DNA of 64,000 nucleotides from an uncultured Bryobacterales bacterium (GTDB taxonomy: Bacteria; Acidobacteriota; Terriglobia; Bryobacterales; UBA6623): contig OY282420.1 of NCBI GenBank assembly GCA_958295955.1, positions 3,858,435-3,922,434 on the forward strand. Reading direction: 5' to 3'. Both the position numbers and the translations under genes were made by a program. Below the pieces are notes generated by a model that was not told where the DNA came from, searched no databases, and saw only the letters and a program-made list of their open reading frames with translations. Shown here piece after piece: positions 59,120 through 64,000 of the stretch; the stretch's first letter is position 1; every line of letters starts with the position of its first letter.

Positions 59120-60889
59120 ATGCACTCATCCCCCGAAACCGAAAACGGCGCCTTGGACATCCTCTACGAACCCGACGAGCGGCCGCCCCTGGCGATCTCC
59201 TGCGGGCTCGGCTTTCAGCAGGCGGCCATATGTATTGCCGGCGTCGTGCTTGTGCCGGCGATCGTCATTCGGGCGGCGGGCGGCCAGAGCGATCTCTATC
59301 TCACCTGGGCCATCTTCGCCGCATTGATCGTCAGCGGGCTGAGCACGGTGCTGCAGGCTGCGCGCCTGGGCCGCATCGGAGCCGGATATATCCTGCCGAT
59401 GGGCACGTCGGGCGCCTTTATCGCCGTCTGCGTGGCGGCGCTCGCGGAAGACGGCCCGGCGCTGTTGGCAACCCTGGTCGTCGTTTCGTCTTTCTTTCAG
59501 TTCGCTCTCGCCCGGCGGCTGTCTTTGCTGCGGCGGATCGTCACGCCGACCGTGGCCGGCACGGTGATCATGCTGATCGCAGTAACCGTCATGCCCATCA
59601 TTTTCGGACTCTTGACAGACGTGCCCGAAGGCGCCCATCCGGCCGCCGCCCCCGCCTGCGCCGCGGCGACCGTCGTCGTGCTCCTCGCGCTCGCGCTCCG
59701 CGCTACGCGCAGTTGGCGGCTGTGGGCGCCGCTGATCGGCATCGCCGCGGGGTGCGGCGCGGCCGCTGCGTTCGGCATTGTCGATGTCACAAGCGTGGCC
59801 GCAGCCCCCTGGATCGGCATTCCCCAGGGCGGCTGGCCGGGTTTCGACCTGCGCTTCGGACCGGCTTTCTGGGCGCTGATTCCGGCTTTTGGGTTCGTCA
59901 CCCTGATCGGCGCGGTCGAGACCATCGGTGACGCCATCGCCATTCAGAGGGTCTCGTGGCGCAAGCCGCGGGCTCCCGATTTCCAGGCGGTGCAGGGCGC
60001 GGTGGCGGCGGACGGTGTGGGTAACCTGCTGTCCGGCCTTGCCGGTACGGTGCCCAACACGACCTACTCCAGCACCGTCGCGATTACCGAGATCACGGGC
60101 GTCGCCGCGCGCTCCGTCGGCGTATGCATCGGGCTTGTGTTCCTGGCGGCGGCGTTTCTGCCCAAGGTGGCGGCAGCCCTGTTGGCGATTCCGAATCCGG
60201 TAGTCGGCGCCTACCTCATGGTGCTGCTCGCGGTTCTTTTTGCGCTCGGCATGGGGATTGTCGTCCGCGACGGCATGGACTACCGCAAGGCTATGGTGGC
60301 GGGAGTCTCGTTCTGGGTCGGCGCGGGGTTCCAGCAGGGCGCGATCTTTGCGGACCTGCTGGGCCCGGGGTTGGGCGATCTGCTCGGCAACGGCATGACC
60401 GCGGGGGGCGTGACCGCTATTTTACTGACGCTGTTCCTGGAGTTGACCGGCCCGCGCCCCAAGCGCCTCGAGACGTCGCTCGCGGCCGAGGCGCTGCGGG
60501 AAATCGACGCCTTCCTCAAAGACTTCGCCGGCCGCGCGGGTCTGGCGGCCGATGCAGCGCGCCGCCTGCGCGCCGTCGGCGAAGAGATCTTGCTCAGTCT
60601 GGTCAGCAGGGAAGAGGACGGGCCGGCCCGCGGCGGGCGCCGCCTGCGCGTGACCGCAAAGCGCAGCGGCGGCGGAGCGGAACTGGAGTTCGTGGCCGCG
60701 CCGCACGGGGAAAGCAACCTGGAAGACCGCATTGCCGTGCTCGACAACCAAGGCGCCGGAACGCCGGTCGAGCAGGACTTCTCGCTCCGGTTGCTGCGGC
60801 ACTTCGCCTCGTCCGTGCGCCACCAGCAGTATTTCGACACGGATATCGTGACGGCCCACGTCGATGCGCGCGGAAAGCGGAAGGAGTAG
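59120..60889 (+). CDS. Nucleobase:cation symporter-2 permease fused to a histidine-kinase-like ATPase domain
   Basis: A 589-aa inner-membrane protein. The first ~450 residues hold about 12-14 membrane segments of the UraA/xanthine permease family: AGYILPMGTSGAFIA (~94-108), LIPAFGFVTLIGAVETIGDAIAIQ (~253-276, with the conserved ETxGD) and GLAGTVPNTTYSSTVAI (the NG/PxTT-type signature, ~302). After ~470 comes a soluble tail, LRAVGEEILLSLVSREEDG…LDNQGAGTPVEQDFSLRLLRHFASSVRHQQYF, like the GHKL ATPase of RsbW/anti-sigma kinases. The fusion suggests transport gated by, or reporting to, a phosphorelay. Substrate is a purine or pyrimidine by family. Confidence 0.85.
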   Translation: MHSSPETENGALDILYEPDERPPLAISCGLGFQQAAICIAGVVLVPAIVIRAAGGQSDLYLTWAIFAALIVSGLSTVLQAARLGRIGAGYILPMGTSGAFIAVCVAALAEDGPALLATLVVVSSFFQFALARRLSLLRRIVTPTVAGTVIMLIAVTVMPIIFGLLTDVPEGAHPAAAPACAAATVVVLLALALRATRSWRLWAPLIGIAAGCGAAAAFGIVDVTSVAAAPWIGIPQGGWPGFDLRFGPAFWALIPAFGFVTLIGAVETIGDAIAIQRVSWRKPRAPDFQAVQGAVAADGVGNLLSGLAGTVPNTTYSSTVAITEITGVAARSVGVCIGLVFLAAAFLPKVAAALLAIPNPVVGAYLMVLLAVLFALGMGIVVRDGMDYRKAMVAGVSFWVGAGFQQGAIFADLLGPGLGDLLGNGMTAGGVTAILLTLFLELTGPRPKRLETSLAAEALREIDAFLKDFAGRAGLAADAARRLRAVGEEILLSLVSREEDGPARGGRRLRVTAKRSGGGAELEFVAAPHGESNLEDRIAVLDNQGAGTPVEQDFSLRLLRHFASSVRHQQYFDTDIVTAHVDARGKRKE

Positions 60890-60891
60890 GC

Positions 60892-61986
60892 TCAGTCGTC
60901 TTGCGCGGCGCCGAGTTTCTCGTCAAGGAACTCTTTGACCATCGCCGACAGTTTTGGCGAGCCGAACTCGCCGCCGCGGCCGTGCGCTCCGCCTTTGACC
61001 GTGTGGAAGATGTGCTCCACTCCGCCTTCGGCCAGCGCCTCGGCGAGCAATTCGCTCTGGTTGTAGGGCACGGTCAAATCGTTGTCGCCGTGAACGATCA
61101 AAAACGGCGGGTCGTCGGCAGTGACATAGGCGATCGGGTCGGCCCGCCGCACGAGGTCGGGGCGTTCCTGGATCGGCCCGCCGATCAGCATCGACTCCGG
61201 CGATTGCGGGTCATCGTGGACCATCGTGCTGCCGGCGGCGTCCATTGCGGTAAAGGTCGTCGGGCCGAAGTAATCGACGACGGCTTGCACCCGGCTGGAT
61301 TGCTCCGGGTGGCCGAGGTTGCCCTCAAGCTCCTCGACGCCGCCGCTGGTTCCCAGCAGGGCGACGAGATGGCCGCCGGCCGAAGAACCCCAGACGGCGA
61401 CCCGCCGGGGGTCTATGCCGTACTTGCCGGCATGCGCGCGCAGCCAGCGGACGGCGGCCTTGCAGTCGTGAATCTGGGCCGGGAAAACGGCCGTTTGGCT
61501 GAGCCGGTAGGCGATGCTCGCCGAGACGTAGCCTCCGGCGACAAACCGCGCGGCGGGGTTCCGGTCTTTACTGCCTGCCCGCCAGGCGCCTCCGTGAATC
61601 CAGACGATCAGCGGCAGCGGCTTCTCGGGCCGGTTGGCAGGCAAATAGAGATCGAGCTTCAACTCCTGCTCGGGCGCCCGGGCATAAACGATGTCCCTGA
61701 GAACGCGGACGCCGGCCGGCAACTCGGCGCGGCGCCGATTGGAGCGGCGGCCGACTCGATAGGCAAGGTCTTCTTGCGGGGTGACGAACCCGTCCTTATC
61801 GTTGTCAACCCGCTCGAACGCCCCGCGGTTTCTTTCGGGAAACTCTTGCAGCGTCAGCTTGCCGTCGCCGTCGGCGTCGTTGTTTTGAAAGAATCTTGCG
61901 GATTGCTCGGCATCGCGGTTCGGCGCACTCGGCTGCGCCCATAGAACGGCTGTAGAAAGCAGGAAGACGATCGGCAGCGCTCGCAT
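60892..61986 (-). CDS. Exported alpha/beta hydrolase (esterase, BD-FAE/HSL-like) with two EF-hands
   Basis: A 364-aa protein. Signal peptide MRALPIVFLLSTAVLWA. Two calcium-binding EF-hand loops follow (DADGDGKLTLQEF ~36; DNDKDGFVTPQED ~61). The hydrolase begins at ~100: oxyanion HGGAWRAGSK, nucleophile elbow WGSSAGGHLVALL, catalytic Asp in IVHGDNDLTVP and His in KGGAHGRGGEF. This is the bacterial esterase/BD-FAE-type family; EF-hands fused to a hydrolase are typical of Planctomycetes and Acidobacteriota polymer-degrading enzymes. It may deacetylate sugars or plant polysaccharides. It is convergent with the permease, 2 bp apart. Confidence 0.88.
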   Translation of the reverse strand: MRALPIVFLLSTAVLWAQPSAPNRDAEQSARFFQNNDADGDGKLTLQEFPERNRGAFERVDNDKDGFVTPQEDLAYRVGRRSNRRRAELPAGVRVLRDIVYARAPEQELKLDLYLPANRPEKPLPLIVWIHGGAWRAGSKDRNPAARFVAGGYVSASIAYRLSQTAVFPAQIHDCKAAVRWLRAHAGKYGIDPRRVAVWGSSAGGHLVALLGTSGGVEELEGNLGHPEQSSRVQAVVDYFGPTTFTAMDAAGSTMVHDDPQSPESMLIGGPIQERPDLVRRADPIAYVTADDPPFLIVHGDNDLTVPYNQSELLAEALAEGGVEHIFHTVKGGAHGRGGEFGSPKLSAMVKEFLDEKLGAAQDD

Positions 61987-62241
61987 GACAGACTTACTTT
62001 AGCAGCCCGCGGCAAAAGTCACGCAGGCGGCGTTACGCGCCCGGGAGCGATACGGTATCGGGCGAGATCTCAAGAGATTCGGCGCCGCGCATTCTGCCCG
62101 GTAGGCAAGCAGGGGCGCGCAACCCCTCGGGCGGCGCCGCTGCGCGGACCGGAAAGACGGTCGGGGACGATCTCCCGGATCGCCTCCCTGCTCACTTCTC
62201 GCCGAGCGGCCGCAGGAGCCCGCCGCGCCGCCCGCGGACTT

Positions 62242-62682
62242 TCACCACGGACTGCCGGCGCTCGGCCCGATTACGGGGTTGCAGGCATTTTGCAGCACTT
62301 TCCGCTCGGTGTTGTGGGTCAGCCGCTCGAGAGCGGCCTGGGGTTCGAGCCACTCGACGGCGCGCACTTCGCCGGATGGTTGGAACTCGCCTTCACGGAG
62401 CGCAACCATTTCAAAGAAGACGACGATCTTGGGCGCGTTGTCCACAAGATAATAGACGGCATCCGCGAACCCTGAAATTGCGGCTGCGCAACCGGTTTCT
62501 TCCAGGACTTCGCGAAGGGCGGCGGCCTGCCACGTCTCGCCGGCGTCGAGCTTGCCCTTGGGCAGGCAGCATTCATTCGGCCGATGACGGTTGCGCCGGA
62601 CCACCGCCACTTCCCGTTTGTCCGTACTGCGCCAGACGACGCCGCCGGCTGCGCGGATCAAGCGGTTGGAAGTCGCGGGCAT
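62242..62682 (-). CDS. NUDIX hydrolase
   Basis: A 146-aa protein. The Nudix box is GKLDAGETWQAAALREVLEETGC (~43-65), GX5EX7REUXEEXGU. The start IRAAGGVVWRSTDKREVAVVRRNRHRPNECCLPKG is common to the diadenosine tetraphosphatase/RppH-like group. Likely a housecleaning hydrolase of nucleoside diphosphates linked to other moieties; substrate not determined. The gene starts 4 bases after gpmI ends on the same strand, so it is probably co-transcribed with gpmI. Confidence 0.93.
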   Translation of the reverse strand: MPATSNRLIRAAGGVVWRSTDKREVAVVRRNRHRPNECCLPKGKLDAGETWQAAALREVLEETGCAAAISGFADAVYYLVDNAPKIVVFFEMVALREGEFQPSGEVRAVEWLEPQAALERLTHNTERKVLQNACNPVIGPSAGSPW

Positions 62683-62686
62683 TGCC

Positions 62687-64000
62687 TCAGCGGCTCCCGC
62701 CGGCTGCCGTGCTGCGCAGATCTCGGCCGGTCATCTCGGACGGCTTTTCGATGCCGAGACAGCCGAGGATGGTCGGCGCGATGTCGCGCAGCGATCCGCC
62801 CGAATGCAACTCTCCCCGGAACTCGCTCGCCAGGATGAACGGCACGGGGAAGGTCGTGTGGTAGGTGTGCGGCTCGCCCGTCGCCGGGTCGATCAGCAAG
62901 TCGGCGTTGCCGTGGTCGGCGGTAACGATCCATTGTCCGCCCGTGCGCTTGAGCGCGGCTTCGATGCGCTCCAAACAGCCGTCCACCGTTTCGCAAGCCT
63001 TGACGGCGGCGGGGATAACGCCGGTGTGTCCCACCATGTCGCCGTTCGCGAAGTTGACCACAATCAGATCGAATGCTCCGCTCTCGATCCCCCGGACAAC
63101 GATGCCGCACACCTCCGCGGCGCTCATTTCCGGCTGGAGATCGTATGTGGCGACCTTGGGCGAGGGCGCCATCTCGCGCTCCTCGCCGTCGTAGGGTTTC
63201 TCCCGGCCGCCGTTGAAGAAATAGGTCACGTGCGGATATTTTTCGGTTTCCGCGGCGCGCAGGTTGAGCAGTCCCTCGCCGGCGCAGATTTCGCCGAGAG
63301 TCCTGTCCGGGAACTCCGGCGGGAGTACGATCGGGTACGCGTAATTCCTGTCGTACTCGGTCATGGTGACGTAGTGCAGGTTTTGCCGCCTTGCGGGATT
63401 GCCGGGCAGAGGGGTTGCCGGGTCGTTGAGCGCCAGCGTCATCTGGCGCGCGCGGTCGGCGCGGAAATTGAAGAAAACGACGGCGTCGCCGTCGCGCACC
63501 GCGCCCGCGGGCCGGCCGTCGGAATCGACGATGACGACGGGCTCGACGAACTCGTCGGTGATCCCCGCCGCGTAGGAAGCCCGCACCGCGGCCGCGGGGT
63601 CGGCGGCGCGCGCGCCTTCTCCCAGGACAATCGCGCGGTAAGCCTTTTCCACGCGCTGCAGGCGGTTGTCGCGGTCCATGGCGTAATAGCGACCGCTGAC
63701 GGAGGCGATCTTGCCGGCGCCCAAAGCGGTCATCCGCGCCTGCAATCGCTCGATGAAGCCGGCGCCGCTTGCGGGCGGCGTGTCGCGGCCGTCGGTAAAG
63801 CAGTGGACATAGACGTTCGCCACGCTTTCGCGTTTCGCCATCTCCAGTAGGGCGAACAGGTGGCTCAATTGCGCATGGACGCCGCCGTCGCTGACGAGCC
63901 CGAGCAAGTGCAGGCTGCGGGAGCGGGCGCGCGCCATCGCTTGCTGCAGCACGGGGTTGTCAAAGATCGCTGCGGAGGCGATCGCCTCGTCGATGCGGGT
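62687..64000 (-). CDS. gpmI: 2,3-bisphosphoglycerate-independent phosphoglycerate mutase (N-terminus beyond right edge)
   Basis: The frame is open to the right edge (437 visible residues of a usual ~510), so about 70 N-terminal residues lie outside. LLGLVSDGGVHAQLSHLFALL and VHCFTDGRDTPPASG match iPGM phosphotransferase-side motifs. The phosphatase-domain metal sites follow: FANGDMVGHTGVIPAAVKACE and VTADHGNADLLIDP, and the C-terminal HTTFPVPFILASE. The enzyme interconverts 3- and 2-phosphoglycerate in glycolysis using two Mn2+ ions. A housekeeping gene that marks a return to core genome after the accessory region. Confidence 0.96.
   Translation of the reverse strand, partial: TRIDEAIASAAIFDNPVLQQAMARARSRSLHLLGLVSDGGVHAQLSHLFALLEMAKRESVANVYVHCFTDGRDTPPASGAGFIERLQARMTALGAGKIASVSGRYYAMDRDNRLQRVEKAYRAIVLGEGARAADPAAAVRASYAAGITDEFVEPVVIVDSDGRPAGAVRDGDAVVFFNFRADRARQMTLALNDPATPLPGNPARRQNLHYVTMTEYDRNYAYPIVLPPEFPDRTLGEICAGEGLLNLRAAETEKYPHVTYFFNGGREKPYDGEEREMAPSPKVATYDLQPEMSAAEVCGIVVRGIESGAFDLIVVNFANGDMVGHTGVIPAAVKACETVDGCLERIEAALKRTGGQWIVTADHGNADLLIDPATGEPHTYHTTFPVPFILASEFRGELHSGGSLRDIAPTILGCLGIEKPSEMTGRDLRSTAAGGSR

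Noticed and set aside
61987-62241. A missed small gene in the 255-bp gap before the NUDIX gene
   Set aside because: No frame with an RBS and start codon of more than ~40 codons looked coding, and no RNA motif was recognised.

Overview
The window is GC-rich bacterial chromosome, most likely from an Acidobacteriota member (Bryobacterales/Solibacteres-like; inferred, not proven). The basis is an Oar-type TonB-dependent receptor with a carboxypeptidase-regulatory domain, tandem secreted proteins with the 'GNPDLNGIW…GRWEGDTLVV' signature, a DUF6152 protein, a PQQ quinoprotein with its di-haem cytochrome c, a Tat-exported Gfo/Idh/MocA oxidoreductase, a DUF3604 protein and a PVM-like bacterial microcompartment (BMC) locus. 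Genes are packed tightly, with many 4-bp ATGA overlaps. No gene-free stretch exceeds 300 bases except 47733-48059, which holds a tRNA and an inverted repeat. The 255 bases at 61987-62241 show nothing recognisable.

Layout. (1) 1-15.3 kb, plus strand: a defence island related to BREX type 3. It holds a DUF6079 PglY/BrxC-like ATPase (cut by the left edge), an AlbA_2/Schlafen-like protein with a long DQV repeat, a DNA methyltransferase, a TrlF-type PHP + SMC-like ATPase, a second AlbA_2 protein, decayed toxin-antitoxin pieces (short HigA, AbrB antitoxin, Doc remnant), PglZ, a BrxA-position protein, a HipA-like kinase with an internal deletion, and a HIRAN protein. No helicase is visible here. (2) 15.3-22.2 kb, minus: a CusCBA-type Cu(I)/Ag(I) efflux operon. 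(3) 22.3-27.3 kb, minus: a probable sugar-catabolism operon with a lactonase, an NAD(P)-binding protein, a class II aldolase carrying a putative encapsulation helix, one BMC-H and three BMC-P shell genes, and an oligogalacturonate-lyase-like protein. (4) 27.4-32 kb: a NYN nuclease behind a perfect 15-bp hairpin, a Tat-like ThDP enzyme, a STAS-like DUF4325 protein, and a Tat-exported oxidoreductase. (5) 32-45.1 kb, minus: a second defence locus, DISARM-like. It holds a giant helicase-DUF1998-nuclease fusion, a SNF2-type helicase and an Eco57I-type methyltransferase. The methyltransferase is interrupted near its 3' end by exactly 28 copies of the pentamer CCCGA and is followed by duplicated, frame-scattered pieces of its target-recognition domain. 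(6) 45.2-51.9 kb: PQQ dehydrogenase and cytochrome c, tRNA-Arg(CCT), secreted proteins of unknown function, and a D-aminoacylase-like amidohydrolase. (7) 52-64 kb: a membrane TPR-like protein, a BNR + DUF3604 protein, an Oar-like receptor, a nucleobase permease fused to a histidine-kinase-type ATPase, an EF-hand esterase, a NUDIX hydrolase and GpmI (cut by the right edge).

The strongest signals are the pentanucleotide tract, which should switch the methyltransferase tail among three reading frames, and the helicase-less PglZ cluster in which a PHP/SMC ATPase occupies the slot where BREX-3 normally carries its helicase. The two defence loci are separated by about 17 kb of metal-efflux and sugar-metabolism genes. 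They could be independent, or locus 5 could supply helicase and methylation functions that locus 1 lacks.
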